The notes beneath the pieces were generated by a model. The model was not told the DNA's origin and made no database searches. It saw nothing but the letters and a program-made list of their open reading frames with translations. Made by a program: the position numbers and the translations under genes. A stretch of DNA of 64,000 nt from positions 1-64,000 of the forward strand of contig PABA01000152.1 in assembly GCA_002699025.1 (NCBI GenBank), written 5' to 3'. The stretch comes from Sandaracinus sp. Its GTDB lineage: Bacteria; Myxococcota_A; Polyangia; Polyangiales; Houyiibacteriaceae. Every line of letters starts with the position of its first letter. Position 1 is the stretch's first letter. Of this stretch, positions 47,740-56,899 are shown one piece after another.

Positions 47740-48840
47740 ATGCGCGCATCCCTCGCTCTCTCGCTCCTCTTCCTCTTCGCGTGCGGCGGCGCGCCGGCCG
47801 AGTCGACCTCGGACCCCGGGTCCTCGGAGCCCGCGGGCGGCGGTGCTACGCCGACCACGGCGGACCCCGAGGGGGGCGCCGCGGCGTCGTCCGAGGTGGC
47901 GGATCGGCGGCCGGGGGAGTCGGGGAGCGCCGCGGCGGCGCGGACGGAGCCGGCCGTGGCGCTCGAGGACGGGGACGCGGCGCTCCTCGTGGACGGCACG
48001 CTCCGTTGGGGGGCGGCGTCGACGCGGATCGAGATGCCGGACGCGAACGCCTTCGCCTGGGCCCAGGCGGCGCTCGAGCGGGTCGAGGTCGCGCCGGGAG
48101 AGACGCTGCTGCTCCTGGCCGTGCCGACGCCGGACGAGGAGGACCCGCCGAACCGCTATCGGCTCTTCCGCCGGGCGGACGACGCGCTCGAGCCGGTCTT
48201 CGACCACATCCTCGGCGCCTACGGCGTCACGCCGCTCGGCGTACCCGGCGATGGCTCGCTCCGCTGGGTGGAGGACGGCTGGACCGCCTGCGGGCGCGCC
48301 GGGCACCCGGCGACGCCGGTCGCGCGCGACGAGGTGATCTGGCGCGCGGGACCCGACGGCGTCTTCGTCGAGGCGAGCCGCGCGCCGACGGGGCAGACGC
48401 AGGACTGCGCCATGCTCGCGGCCTGCCCCTTCGTCTACCGACTGGACGCGGGCGGGCCGACGCTCCTCGGGGAGATCCTGCGGAACGTGCGCGGCGAGGC
48501 CGAGACGCAGCGGCTCCCGGTGCCGCTCGCGCCCGGCGCACGCACGCTGCGGCTCCGGCTCGCGGAGGAGAAGGCGGAGGTGACCTTCCTCGACGCCGTG
48601 TGGCTCGAGGTGGACGGCGCGCCGATCGCTCCGGTCGATTGCGCGGGGGCGCACTGCGCGCTCGACGGGGAGGTCGTGGTGCTCCGGGAGGGCGACGCGC
48701 TCGAGCTCCGCTTCGCGCTCCCGCCCGGCGCCCGCGCGGCGGCGCTGGTCGCCCATGGCCGCTACCGCCCGACGCCCACGGCCGGCGCGCGCCCGCCGGC
48801 GCTCCGGATCGGCCCCTCCGCGCGTTCCGGGCCGCGGTAG
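47740..48840 (+). CDS. Lipoprotein of unknown function
   Basis: The 366-residue product starts at ATG 47740 with a compact lipoprotein signal ([15 protein letters not shown], lipid Cys15). A ~70-residue Ser/Glu/Gly/Ala-rich linker follows, then a soluble domain with paired cysteines ([31 protein letters not shown]). Strand-rich segments ([29 protein letters not shown]) suggest a beta-sandwich. Upstream in-frame ATG 47698 would bury the signal and is rejected. No family recognised. Confidence 0.75.
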   Translation: MRASLALSLLFLFACGGAPAESTSDPGSSEPAGGGATPTTADPEGGAAASSEVADRRPGESGSAAAARTEPAVALEDGDAALLVDGTLRWGAASTRIEMPDANAFAWAQAALERVEVAPGETLLLLAVPTPDEEDPPNRYRLFRRADDALEPVFDHILGAYGVTPLGVPGDGSLRWVEDGWTACGRAGHPATPVARDEVIWRAGPDGVFVEASRAPTGQTQDCAMLAACPFVYRLDAGGPTLLGEILRNVRGEAETQRLPVPLAPGARTLRLRLAEEKAEVTFLDAVWLEVDGAPIAPVDCAGAHCALDGEVVVLREGDALELRFALPPGARAAALVAHGRYRPTPTAGARPPALRIGPSARSGPR

Positions 48841-48868
48841 CCCGCGCGTTCGTGCTACCCCTCGATCC

Positions 48869-49444
48869 ATGAGCGAGGCGAAGGAGAGCCCGCGCGCGGA
48901 GCGGCTGGTCTGGATCGACATGGAGATGACCGGCCTCGACCCGGAGCGCGAGCGCGTCATCGAGATCGCCGTGCTGGTCACGGACGGGGAGCTGAACGTG
49001 ATCGCCGAGGGGCCGGACCTGGTCATCCACCAGCCGGACGAGGTGCTCGCGGCCATGGACGCGTGGAACACCAAGCACCACGGCGAGTCCGGGCTGACGG
49101 AGCGCGTGCGCGCGTCGAAGCTCGGGGAGGCGGAGGCGGAGGCGCAGGTGCTCGGCTTCCTGCGGGAGCACTGCGAGCCGAAGACGGCGCCCCTGGCCGG
49201 CAACTCGGTGCATCAGGACAAGCGCTTCATCGCGCGCTACATGCCGCAGCTCGAGGCCTTCCTCCACTACCGCATCGTCGACGTCTCCACGATCAAAGAG
49301 CTCGGCCGGCGCTGGTACCCCGAGGCCTACGCGCGGCGGCCGGCGAAGAAGGGCGACCACCGCGCGATGGAGGACATCCGCGAGTCGCTCGAGGAGCTCC
49401 GCTACTACCGGAAGGCCTTCTTCAAGGCGCGCGAGGCCGAGTAG
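48869..49444 (+). CDS. orn: Oligoribonuclease
   Basis: Orn is the 3'-5' exoribonuclease that degrades RNA dinucleotides, including pGpG from cyclic di-GMP turnover, which connects it to the GGDEF/EAL proteins here. The 191-residue product has all DEDDh motifs: [10 protein letters not shown] (Exo I), [17 protein letters not shown] (Exo II), and [10 protein letters not shown] (Exo III with the catalytic His). [13 protein letters not shown] is a family signature. The ATG at 48869 is preferred; upstream sequence in frame belongs to the tail of the previous gene. A TACCCC box lies seven bases before the ATG. Confidence 0.95.
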   Translation: MSEAKESPRAERLVWIDMEMTGLDPERERVIEIAVLVTDGELNVIAEGPDLVIHQPDEVLAAMDAWNTKHHGESGLTERVRASKLGEAEAEAQVLGFLREHCEPKTAPLAGNSVHQDKRFIARYMPQLEAFLHYRIVDVSTIKELGRRWYPEAYARRPAKKGDHRAMEDIRESLEELRYYRKAFFKAREAE

Positions 49445-49471
49445 GGCCGCCCGCTCGGCGCCACCCGGGGG

Positions 49472-50641
49472 CTACGCGGCGGCGGCCGGAGCCGGGGCGC
49501 CGCAGGCGGGGCAGGTGCCGAGCTCGCGCGCGAACACGGCCGCGCAGTGCGAGCAGGCGACGCGGCCGACGGAGGCGTCGAGGCGGGCGAGCTCGGGGTA
49601 GAGCACCTCGAGCTCGGCGGAGCTCATGCGGTCGCCGGGCTCGGAGGGCGACCAGATCAGCTCGAGCCCCTCGGGGGCGCGGAGCGACTGGAAGGCTTCG
49701 ACGGCGGCGCCGACGTCGAGCGTCGACGGGAGCTCGATGCGCTGCCGCGTGAAGACGAGCGCGCTCAGGACGAGCAGGCCCGGACCCTCCTCGGCGTGCG
49801 CGCCTCCGCCGCCGAGGCCGCCGGCCGCCCGATCCCAGACGCCGCCTCCGCCGTCTCCGCCGCCCTGGCCCCAGACGCCGCTGGCGCCGCCGCTCTTGCT
49901 CCACCCGCCGCCACCTCCGCCGTGGGCGCCGACGGTCTCGTGCTTGAAGCGGCTCCGGAGATCCTGCGCGAGGGCGAAGAAGCGCTGGGCGCCCGGTCCG
50001 CGCTTCGCCGGGACGGATTGCCAGAGCGCGTACTGCACCTTCATGCCGTGCCGACAGGCCAGGGCGAGGGCCTTCTTCAGCAGCGCCTCGCGCCCGGCCG
50101 GGGTCGCGGCGCTCGCGTGCCGGGCGAGATCGCTGAGCGCGGCCTGGAGCGCCGGGCGCGCCTCGGGGCCGAAGCCGAGCGAGAGGCGGAGCACGCGGTG
50201 GCTCTTGTCCACGAAGCCGAGCACGAAGAAGCCGAGCAGCAGCGTCGGAACGCCACCGACGAGGAAGGCGATGCCGCCCTGGACGAGCGAGTCCTCGCCG
50301 AAGACGCGGGAAGGCGTGCGCAGCGCGCGCTCTTCGGGGGGCGGCGTCGGGAGCCCCGCCTCGCGCCGGGCCGCGACCCACGCCGAGTAGGCCGAGGCGC
50401 CGGAGCCCGAGCCGGAGCCGTAGGAGGAGGAGCCCGAGCCGTACGACGAGCTGGAGCCGTAGGACGCGCTCGAGCCGCCGTAGGAGGAGGAGCCGCGGTA
50501 GGAGGAGGAGGACGAGCCCCGATAGGAGCTGCCCCGGTAGGAGCTGCCTCCCCCGAAGCCGCCGATGCGTCCGCCGGTGCGCTGCGCCTCCGCCGGGACG
50601 GACGCGGCGAGCAAGAGGAGCAGCAGGAGCGCGGGGCGCAT
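49472..50641 (-). CDS. DUF1517-type membrane protein with C-terminal zinc ribbon
   Basis: The 389-residue protein has a signal peptide (MRPALLLLLLLAASVPAEAQ), a GGRIGGFGGG start and a long Ser/Tyr/Gly-rich low-complexity stretch (YRGSSYRGSSSS-type repeats, residues ~30-85). One or two transmembrane segments follow (QGGIAFLVGGVPTLLLGFFVLGFV), then a DUF1517-like domain (AALSDLARHASAATPAGREALLKKALAL) with a Gly-rich insertion. The C-terminus is a two-knuckle zinc ribbon (C-S-H-C ... C-P-A-C). The signal-anchored topology and zinc ribbon are unusual together. Converges on orn. Confidence 0.75.
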   Translation of the reverse strand: MRPALLLLLLLAASVPAEAQRTGGRIGGFGGGSSYRGSSYRGSSSSSYRGSSSYGGSSASYGSSSSYGSGSSSYGSGSGSGASAYSAWVAARREAGLPTPPPEERALRTPSRVFGEDSLVQGGIAFLVGGVPTLLLGFFVLGFVDKSHRVLRLSLGFGPEARPALQAALSDLARHASAATPAGREALLKKALALACRHGMKVQYALWQSVPAKRGPGAQRFFALAQDLRSRFKHETVGAHGGGGGGWSKSGGASGVWGQGGGDGGGGVWDRAAGGLGGGGAHAEEGPGLLVLSALVFTRQRIELPSTLDVGAAVEAFQSLRAPEGLELIWSPSEPGDRMSSAELEVLYPELARLDASVGRVACSHCAAVFARELGTCPACGAPAPAAAA

Positions 50642-50711
50642 GGGCCGATGAAAACAGAGGTGCCCGCCGAGCACAACGCGGTCGGGCCTGCGCGGGCGGC
50701 TCCGTGGGCGG

Positions 50712-50828
50712 AGGGCGAGCCTCGCGTCTCGGGCGACGGGCGCAGCCCGGGCGAGCCTCGCGTCTCGAGCTTCGGGGGCCTCGCGCCTCGCGCCTTGAGC
50801 TACGGGCGCGGCTCGGGCGAGCCTCACG
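50712..50828. repeat. Short direct repeats (GCGAGCCTCGCGTC unit)
   Basis: The motif GGGCGAGCCTCRCGTC occurs around 50715, 50749 and 50815 within related GCCTCGCGCCT filler. It occupies the 189-base divergent gap between the DUF1517 gene and the next plus-strand gene. Confidence 0.7.
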
Positions 50829-50830
50829 TC

Positions 50831-51400
50831 ATGGGAACGCGCATCGTCTGGGTCGTCGCGATCCTCGCCGGTCTCGGCCTGGCGACCTACGCGGCCTTCG
50901 AGGAGCGCGACCTGCTCGCCGCGCCGCCTGCCAGCGAGGCGCAGGCGGACGCGGCCCTCGCCCGCGAGGTGGCCGTCGCCGAGGCGCTCGGCTTCGTGCG
51001 CGATCGCGAGGTGCGCCTCGAGGCCCCGGCGGGGTTCGGGGAGGGCGTCGGCGCGCAGGTCGCCGTCCAGCCCGGGGAGTGCGTCGCGGCCGTGGCCGCC
51101 TTCTGGGGCCCGCACACGCCGCGCCGCTTCGCGCTCGCCGGTCACTGCCCGGGCGAGCGCAGCGGCGAGTACTCCACGCAGACCCGCTTCCCGGGGCTGA
51201 TCGGCCACGTCCAGTACTGCGTGGAGCCCGGAGAGACCGGAGGCACCCTGGTCGCCTGCGCGCAGACGGCCGCCCCGACCCGGCGCTACGAGGAGCACCG
51301 GCGGGGGCCGCGCCCGTTGAAGGTCGTGATCCTGCGCGCGCCCTCGACGGCCATCGGCGGTCGCGCCGGCCTGAACCGCGGCCGCGTCCTGAACCGCTGA
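50831..51400 (+). CDS. Membrane-anchored exported protein of unknown function
   Basis: The 189-residue product has one N-terminal transmembrane or signal-anchor helix (MGTRIVWVVAILAGLGLATYAAF). The exported domain has three widely spaced cysteines (PGECVAAVAAFWGPHTPRRFALAGHC, QYCVEPGETGGTLVAC) and ends in basic residues. No family recognised. ATG 50831 is the first start after the repeat-filled gap; the long upstream open frame is a shadow of the DUF1517 gene. It converges on the gene at 51407, six bases away. Confidence 0.65.
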   Translation: MGTRIVWVVAILAGLGLATYAAFEERDLLAAPPASEAQADAALAREVAVAEALGFVRDREVRLEAPAGFGEGVGAQVAVQPGECVAAVAAFWGPHTPRRFALAGHCPGERSGEYSTQTRFPGLIGHVQYCVEPGETGGTLVACAQTAAPTRRYEEHRRGPRPLKVVILRAPSTAIGGRAGLNRGRVLNR

Positions 51401-51406
51401 CGCCCG

Positions 51407-52468
51407 TCAGTCGGACGGGGGGACCGGGGCGCTCGGGTCCACGATCCACGCGGGCGGGTTCTGGTCGTTGGAGCCGGCCCAGTGCGCGACCTGCTCGAGG
51501 CGCTCGCCACGCCACTCGTAGAGCCGCACCACGCCCCGGCCCGGGTCGCCGTCGCTCGGGCGCCGCTCCGTGAACACGACGAGCACGCCGTCCGCGTTCC
51601 GCGGCATCAGCGCCAGGCTTGCGCCGCAGCAGGGCGCCTCGAAGCGCGCCACCTCGCGCACGTCCACGCCGCGCGCCTCGAGCAACACCGGCCGCTGCAC
51701 GCCCTCGGCCCCGCGCTCGACCCGCACGCTGAAGAGCAGCGGTGTCCCGTCCGGCGCCCGCCAGCGCGCCTCGTGCAGCGTGCCCGCGTCCCAGAGCAGC
51801 ACCCGCTGGTCGAGCATGGTCGGCCCGCTCGGCGGCGCCTCCACCTCGCGGAGCGAGTCGACGAGCACGTTGCCCGTGCTGCTGTTGTAGACCTGGATCG
51901 CCTCGGGCTCGATGACGACGCCGCGGCGCTCCCCCGACTCCCAGGCCCGACCGAAGCGGAAGACCACGCGGAGGCGCAGCCGGCCGACGGCGTTGCGGCT
52001 GAACCAGCGCTCGGCGCGCTCGGGGGGCACGACGAAGAAGCGCTGGGCGAGCACGTGCTGGGCGATGGCCCCGCCCTCGGGGGCGCGCGTCGTGAGGAGG
52101 CCCTCGCCGCTCTCGAAGATGAGGTCCGGCACGCGCACCAGGAAGCCCTCCCGCACGGCCTCGTAGGGGCCCGACTCGACGTGGCCGGTGGCGGGCACGG
52201 AGAGGAGCCAGCGCGTCCGGCGGAGCTCCCGCGCCTCGCGGCGCCGGGTCCGCTCACAGCGGCGCCGCTCGCTCCGATCGCCCTCGTCGCAGCGCGCGAA
52301 GAGGGGCGCGGCGAAGCTCCGCGCCTCCTCGTCCGTCACCTCGCGCGCGTCGGCGGCGACGTCGCGGAAGGAGCGCTGGGCGCCCGCGGGGCCGGCGGCG
52401 CCGGCGACGAGGAGGGCCGCGAGCAGCGCGGGGCCGGAGGCCCGGGGTCGGAGACGGAGCGAGGGCAT
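51407..52468 (-). CDS. Secreted protein of unknown function
   Basis: The 353-residue product has a Sec signal (MPSLRLRPRASGPALLAALLVAGAAGPAGAQ). The next ~60 residues are rich in Arg/Glu with two cysteines (CDEGDRSERRRCERTRRREARELRRTRW). The rest is strand-rich with an IQVYNSSTGNVLVDSLREVEAPPSGPT segment and a vicinal Cys pair (APCCGASLALMPRN). No domain family was recognised. A 94-base gap separates it from the divergent kinase gene. Confidence 0.75.
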   Translation of the reverse strand: MPSLRLRPRASGPALLAALLVAGAAGPAGAQRSFRDVAADAREVTDEEARSFAAPLFARCDEGDRSERRRCERTRRREARELRRTRWLLSVPATGHVESGPYEAVREGFLVRVPDLIFESGEGLLTTRAPEGGAIAQHVLAQRFFVVPPERAERWFSRNAVGRLRLRVVFRFGRAWESGERRGVVIEPEAIQVYNSSTGNVLVDSLREVEAPPSGPTMLDQRVLLWDAGTLHEARWRAPDGTPLLFSVRVERGAEGVQRPVLLEARGVDVREVARFEAPCCGASLALMPRNADGVLVVFTERRPSDGDPGRGVVRLYEWRGERLEQVAHWAGSNDQNPPAWIVDPSAPVPPSD

Positions 52469-52562
52469 GGCGAGGAGTGGACGGGCGAGGGGAGCTTCGC
52501 ATTTACGCGGAGGCTCGGCGACCCACGTGGCACCCGGGTCGGGGCGGCGTCAAGGTGCGCCC

Positions 52563-53438
52563 GTGGCCGCCGTCTCCAGCCCCTCCCCCCGCTACCGCCT
52601 GGGGCCGCCCGTGGGCCGGGGCGCGAGCGCGACCGTGTACCGCGCCTACGATCGGGAGCGCGATCGCTGGGTCGCCCTGAAGCTGGGCGAGGAGGGGGTC
52701 GAGGCCCTCCGGCGGGAGCACGCGGCCCTCGCGCGCGTGCGCCACCCCCACGTCGTCGAGGCCTTCGAGCTCGTGCCCGGGCCGCCGCCGGCCTTCGCCA
52801 TGGAGCTCGTGGAGGGGCCGGATCTGGTGCGCTGGGTCCGCGAGGACGTGCCGGGCGCGCCGCGCCGCGCCGGCCCGCGACGGAACCTGCCCATGGCCTT
52901 CGGCTACACGCTCCAGGAGGAGGGGCGCTCGGCCTACGCGCCCTGCACCGCGCGCGGGGCGGCGCGCCTCCGCTCGGCTCTCCGCGCCCTCGCCGGGGCG
53001 CTCGAGGCGGTCCACGGGGCGGGGCTGCTGCATCTCGACGTGACCCGCGCGAACGTGCGCGTCGCCGGTGAGCGGCCAGTGCTCCTCGACCTCGGGCTCG
53101 CGCGGGAGCGCGGCGGGCGCGAGCCACTGGAGGTGGCGGGGACGGCCGCGGCGCTCGCGCCCGAGCTCGGGGATGGTGCGCCCGGGCCCGGGGCGGATTG
53201 GTACGCGCTCGGCGTCCTCGCCTTCGAGGCGCTCACCGGGCGCCTGCCCTTCGATGGGGGCGACGTGGAGGTGCTCGTCCGCAAGCAGAGCGTCTCGGCG
53301 CCGCGCGCCGCCGATGTCGCGCCGGGCGCGCCGGCGGACCTCGACGCCGCCTGCGCCGCGCTCCTCGCGCGCTCGCCCCGGGAGCGAGCCGACGGCGCGG
53401 CGCTCCGGGCGCTCCTCGACGGCGGCCGAGCCGAGTAG
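52563..53438 (+). CDS. Ser/Thr protein kinase, catalytic domain only, divergent motifs
   Basis: The 291-residue protein is essentially a bare Hanks-type kinase domain. The GRGASATVYRAY loop and VALKLGE lysine are intact. The catalytic loop reads LHLDVTRANV (HRD to HLD, with catalytic Asp and Asn kept and the usual Lys replaced by Arg), and the metal-binding DFG is LDLGLAR. LAPELG replaces APE, and WYALGVLAFEALTGRLPF is standard. An insertion of ~40 residues follows the hinge. The GTG at 52563 is the only plausible start before the domain. It is cytosolic. Activity is possible but not certain. Confidence 0.8.
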   Translation: MAAVSSPSPRYRLGPPVGRGASATVYRAYDRERDRWVALKLGEEGVEALRREHAALARVRHPHVVEAFELVPGPPPAFAMELVEGPDLVRWVREDVPGAPRRAGPRRNLPMAFGYTLQEEGRSAYAPCTARGAARLRSALRALAGALEAVHGAGLLHLDVTRANVRVAGERPVLLDLGLARERGGREPLEVAGTAAALAPELGDGAPGPGADWYALGVLAFEALTGRLPFDGGDVEVLVRKQSVSAPRAADVAPGAPADLDAACAALLARSPRERADGAALRALLDGGRAE

Positions 53439-53456
53439 CGAGTCGGCGGCGCAGTC

Positions 53457-53560
53457 GGGCGAACCCGGCCCCCCTCGGCGGCGTCGCGCGGTCGCGCCGA
53501 GTCGTGAGCCCGCCCGCGGCGCGATGGGGCGAGCCCGGCCCCATCGGCGGCGTCGCGCAG
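53457..53560. repeat. Direct repeat, two copies about 69 bp apart
   Basis: A ~33-base unit of the form GGGCGARCCCGGCCCC followed by TCGGCGGCGTCGCGC occurs near 53457-53490 and 53526-53559, with further related filler in between. It occupies the 200-base gap between the kinase and transporter genes. Confidence 0.75.
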
Positions 53561-53638
53561 GCGCCGGTTCCCGCTCTCGCTTGCCTCCCGGGGCTCGGCG
53601 GACCCACGCTCGGCGGGCGCCGACCGGCGCCCGGACCC

Positions 53639-54526
53639 ATGGAGCGCATCGGAGAGCTGGCGGCGCTCGCGACCGCCTTCTGCTGGGTGGGGAGCGCCCT
53701 CTTCTTCGCCGCCGCCGGCGAGCGCGTCGGGTCGCTCGTCGTCAACCTCGTGCGGCTCGTCTTCGCGATCGTCTTCCTCGCCGCCCTCACCACCCTCACG
53801 CGCGGCCAGCCCCTCCCCCTCGACGCCAGCGCCCACGCCTGGGCCTGGCTCGCCCTCTCCGGGCTCGTCGGCTTCGCCTTCGGCGACCTCTGCCTCTTCC
53901 GCGCCTTCATCGACCTCGGCCCCCGCCTCGCCACCCTCGTCATGAGCCTCGCCCCGCCGGTGGCCGCCGTCTGCGGCTGGTGGTGGCTCGGCGAGCGCCT
54001 CGACGCCCTCGACCTCGTCGGCATGGCGCTCACCCTCGCCGGCGTCGCCTGGGCCGTGGTCGCGCGCCCCAAGGTGGTCCTGCCCCGGCCCCATCGCGGG
54101 CGGGGCCTCGCGCTCGCCGTCCTCGGCGCCATCGGCCAGGCCGTCGGCCTCGTCCTCAGCAAGCTCGGCATGGGGGACTACGACCCCTTCGCCGCCACGC
54201 AGATCCGCGTCTTCGCCGGGACCGCCGGCTTCGCGCTCCTCTTCACGCTCGTGGGGCGCTGGGGCCGCGTGCGGAGCGCCCTGCGCGACGGCGCCGCCAT
54301 GCGCCAGGTCGCGCTCGGCGCCGTCTTCGGTCCCTTCCTCGGCGTCGGCCTCTCCCTGGTCGCCGTGCAGAACACGGAGACCGGCGTCGCCGCGTCGATC
54401 ATGGCGACCACGCCGGTGCTGATCATCCCCTTCGCCGTGCTCGCCCGGAAGGAGGAGGTGCCCCTCGGGGGCGTGCTCGGCGCGCTCCTCGCCGTGGCGG
54501 GGGTCGTGATCCTGATGCTCTGGTGA
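53639..54526 (+). CDS. EamA/DMT family transporter
   Basis: The 295-residue protein has ten predicted transmembrane helices arranged as two EamA repeats. The repeat boundary falls near residue 145 (after GVAWAVVARPKVVLP). Repeat motifs include LVGFAFGDLCLFRAFIDLGPRLATLVMSLAPPVAAVCGWWWLGERL and its counterpart LVAVQNTETGVAASIMATTPVLIIPFAVLARKEEV. It is a drug/metabolite exporter-type permease; the substrate is not predictable. The ATG at 53639 immediately precedes the first helix. Confidence 0.9.
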   Translation: MERIGELAALATAFCWVGSALFFAAAGERVGSLVVNLVRLVFAIVFLAALTTLTRGQPLPLDASAHAWAWLALSGLVGFAFGDLCLFRAFIDLGPRLATLVMSLAPPVAAVCGWWWLGERLDALDLVGMALTLAGVAWAVVARPKVVLPRPHRGRGLALAVLGAIGQAVGLVLSKLGMGDYDPFAATQIRVFAGTAGFALLFTLVGRWGRVRSALRDGAAMRQVALGAVFGPFLGVGLSLVAVQNTETGVAASIMATTPVLIIPFAVLARKEEVPLGGVLGALLAVAGVVILMLW

Positions 54527-54615
54527 GTTTCCGGCCGACCTGCTAGGAAGGCCCCTTCTGCGCCGAGGTGGACGAGCGGAGGCCCCGCGACGTCCCCGGC
54601 GCGTCGAGGTTCCCC

Positions 54616-54930
54616 ATGCTTACGATTCGACGAGCGCTCGCTCTGATCTCCCTCCTCTCCTGCTTCGCCCTCGGCTGCGGCGACGGCGTCGACCGCTGGG
54701 ACGGCGAGGGCTGCCAGCCCGCCTGCGACCGCATCCCGACCGAGATGGACGTGCCCGCCGACGTGCGCGCGGTCTGCCTGGACGAGGACAAGCAGCCCGA
54801 CAGCTGCGCGGCCGCCGGGACGACGACCGTCACCTGCGAGGGCATGGGGGGCGTGCTGACCTGCGACACGGAAGACGGCCTCCCGCGCTGCGTCGGCGCG
54901 ACCGTCGAGCGCCCCTTCTGCACCAACTGA
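54616..54930 (+). CDS. Small cysteine-rich lipoprotein
   Basis: The 104-residue product has a lipobox (LSCFALGC, lipid Cys21) and eight further cysteines in 80 residues, so probably four disulphides in a compact exported domain. ATG 54616 gives a proper signal (MLTIRRALALISLL); ATG 54568 in frame would add an improbable acidic lead. No family recognised. Confidence 0.7.
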   Translation: MLTIRRALALISLLSCFALGCGDGVDRWDGEGCQPACDRIPTEMDVPADVRAVCLDEDKQPDSCAAAGTTTVTCEGMGGVLTCDTEDGLPRCVGATVERPFCTN

Positions 54931-55103
54931 CTCGGGCGACCCGCGCGACCGGAGCGCCCCCCGCTCCGTCCCCCGGGCCCGCCCGCGAGGCCCCCGCTGC
55001 CGGCCGCCGAGAGAGTCGCCGCCCGGCGCCCGATCTCGGGGGCGCGCGCCACGACGGGCGTGCATCGAGCGCTCGGCTCCGGGCCTCCTTCCTCGCGCTC
55101 CTG

Positions 55104-55736
55104 ATGGGCTGCGGGGGAGGCGCCACCGAGGCGGGGCTGCCCGAGCGGGACGTCTCCCTCGAGGCCGTCGGCGTGGAGGGCGAGGCCCACGTGCGCGTCG
55201 GCGCGCTCGCGCTCCGCGTGCCCGCCGAGGCGCTGGGCGTCGTGCAGGCCCGCTGGGCCGAGGCGCGCTTCGAGCTCGGGCCGGCCCCCGTGGGCGCGTC
55301 GGCCGAGTCGCTCGCGACGGAAGAGGCGCGGGCCCTCTCGGCGCTCCACCCGGACGCGGAGATCGGGCGGAGCCGGGCGCGCTTCGCGGGGCGGCCGGCG
55401 ATCCGCCTGGCGGTGCTCCGCGAGGGGGAGGTCGTGCGCGAGGTGCTCGTCGCGCTGCGGAGCCCTTGGCGCAAGGCCCGCGTGGTCGTCGACGGCGGCG
55501 GGCTCGACGCCTTCCTCGCCGGGCGTCAGCTCGAGCTGGCCGGGCTCGCGCTCGGGATCACGGCGCCCGCGACCCTCGAGCTCGCGGCGCCGCGCTGGTC
55601 CGTGCGCCTGGCCGAGGCGGGCGGCGGAGCGGGCGGCGCGCATCGGCGCTGCGTCGGCGACCGCTGCGTGGAGGGCCGGGGCGCGCCCGAGGCCCTCGAG
55701 GCCGCGTGGCCTCGCGTCGCCCTCGACGCCCGCTGA
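55104..55736 (+). CDS. Probable lipoprotein with displaced signal sequence
   Basis: From ATG 55104 the frame gives 210 residues starting MGCGGG, with strand-rich content and a Cys pair (RRCVGDRC) near the end. Reading the same frame upstream gives ...LRASFLALL-MGC, a perfect hydrophobic core and lipobox, but this frame has no ATG, GTG or TTG before it. The only nearby start, GTG 55060, is in another frame and reads VHRALGS before stopping. One missing base between about 55065 and 55080 would join them into a normal lipoprotein. Function unknown. Confidence 0.6.
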   Translation: MGCGGGATEAGLPERDVSLEAVGVEGEAHVRVGALALRVPAEALGVVQARWAEARFELGPAPVGASAESLATEEARALSALHPDAEIGRSRARFAGRPAIRLAVLREGEVVREVLVALRSPWRKARVVVDGGGLDAFLAGRQLELAGLALGITAPATLELAAPRWSVRLAEAGGGAGGAHRRCVGDRCVEGRGAPEALEAAWPRVALDAR

Positions 55737-55928
55737 GGCCCGTCGGCATCGACATCGGCGTGGGCGTCGGCGCGGGAAGGGGCGCGAACGGGGCAGGAGG
55801 CGGAGTGCGTCGGTGGAGCAGGGCGCGCTCGCTCCCGGGACCGGGACGCCGCGTGTGCGCACCCCGGCCGCGCGAGCGCGTCCCCGGGACCGCCTGCGAG
55901 CCCCGCGGAGCGGCGCGTGATCCGATCG

Positions 55929-56792
55929 TCAGGCGGGGAGGAAGACCTGCGGCGCGCCGCTCGGCGCGTGCACGAAGAGCGCGTGGAAGGTGCGCCCCCA
56001 GACCCACCAGGACAGCTCCAGGAAAGGCCAGGCGAAGGAGCGCACGGCTTGCCGGAGCGGCCGCTGCGCCATGCGGAAGCGCATCTCCCCCTGCGCCCGC
56101 TGGAGCGCGTCCCCGAATTCGTGCCCGTGGAAGCCCGGATCGCGCACCGGCGCGCCGCGGTAGGGGCCGCTCGCGCTCCGCTGCTCGAGCGCGAAGCGGA
56201 GCGCCTCGGGCGGCTCGGCGAAGGCGCGCATCCAGCTCTCCATCTGGAAGACCGGGCCCCCGCAGGCGGAGGGGAGGTAGACGCGGTGCAGGTGATCCAC
56301 GTGGTCGGTGATGTAGACGGCCTCGGCGCGGACGGCGCGCCCGGAGCCTCCGCAGACGCTGCAGGCGACCTGGCCGTCGCCGCCGCAGAGCGTGCAGCGC
56401 ACGGCTTCGTTGCCGCTTCGGCCCGTGCTCACCCAGCCGGAGCCGCCGCAGGGCGCGCAGAGCATGCGGCCGGGGAGGGCGCAGTGTGAGCAGCGCTGCG
56501 GCTCGGGGTCCACGCTCCGGAAGTAGCGGTGGTGCACGGGTCGCTCGAGCATCCGATCCGGCGCCGCGGGGGGCGCCCCGATCTGCGCGCCCACGGTGGT
56601 CTCGACCCGCTCCACGCGCTGCTCGCGCCGCAAGAAGCGCCCGTCCACCAGGACGGCCGCCCAGCGCCGCTGCCGGTCCGGCTCCCGCCGCAGCAAGTCG
56701 TGCGTCATCATCAGCCGGCGCACCGGCGCCTCGAGCCCGCGCGCCTGGCTCGGGTCCGGTAGGAGGGCTCGGAGCGCGTCCGGGATCCGCAC
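55929..56792 (-). CDS. Protein with DnaJ-type CxxCxGxG zinc-finger repeats
   Basis: The 287-residue product starts at GTG 56792 (VRIPDALRALLPDP). Its centre has four CxxC knuckles spaced like the DnaJ Cys-rich domain: CSHCALPG, CAPCGGSGWV, CTLCGGDGQV and CSVCGGSGRA (residues ~120-175). There is no J domain. The C-terminal half has aromatic-rich segments (FAWPFLELSWWVWGRTFHALFVHAP), possibly membrane-associated. It may be a zinc-dependent protein-binding adaptor. A TATGCT box lies eight bases before the start. Confidence 0.7.
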   Translation of the reverse strand: MRIPDALRALLPDPSQARGLEAPVRRLMMTHDLLRREPDRQRRWAAVLVDGRFLRREQRVERVETTVGAQIGAPPAAPDRMLERPVHHRYFRSVDPEPQRCSHCALPGRMLCAPCGGSGWVSTGRSGNEAVRCTLCGGDGQVACSVCGGSGRAVRAEAVYITDHVDHLHRVYLPSACGGPVFQMESWMRAFAEPPEALRFALEQRSASGPYRGAPVRDPGFHGHEFGDALQRAQGEMRFRMAQRPLRQAVRSFAWPFLELSWWVWGRTFHALFVHAPSGAPQVFLPA

Positions 56793-56800
56793 GGCGAGGG

Positions 56801-56806
56801 AGCATA
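56801..56806 (-). promoter_or_regulatory. -10-like box TATGCT
   Basis: On the minus strand TATGCT is followed by eight bases and the GTG start at 56792. Confidence 0.45.
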
Positions 56807-56899
56807 CCGCGGGCCCGACGAACCCGTGCCGGTTCGAAAGGGAGCGGCCCCGCCCGACCCGGTCGCGATCCGAAGAGAGGCTCTCCCACCCCCCAGCGC

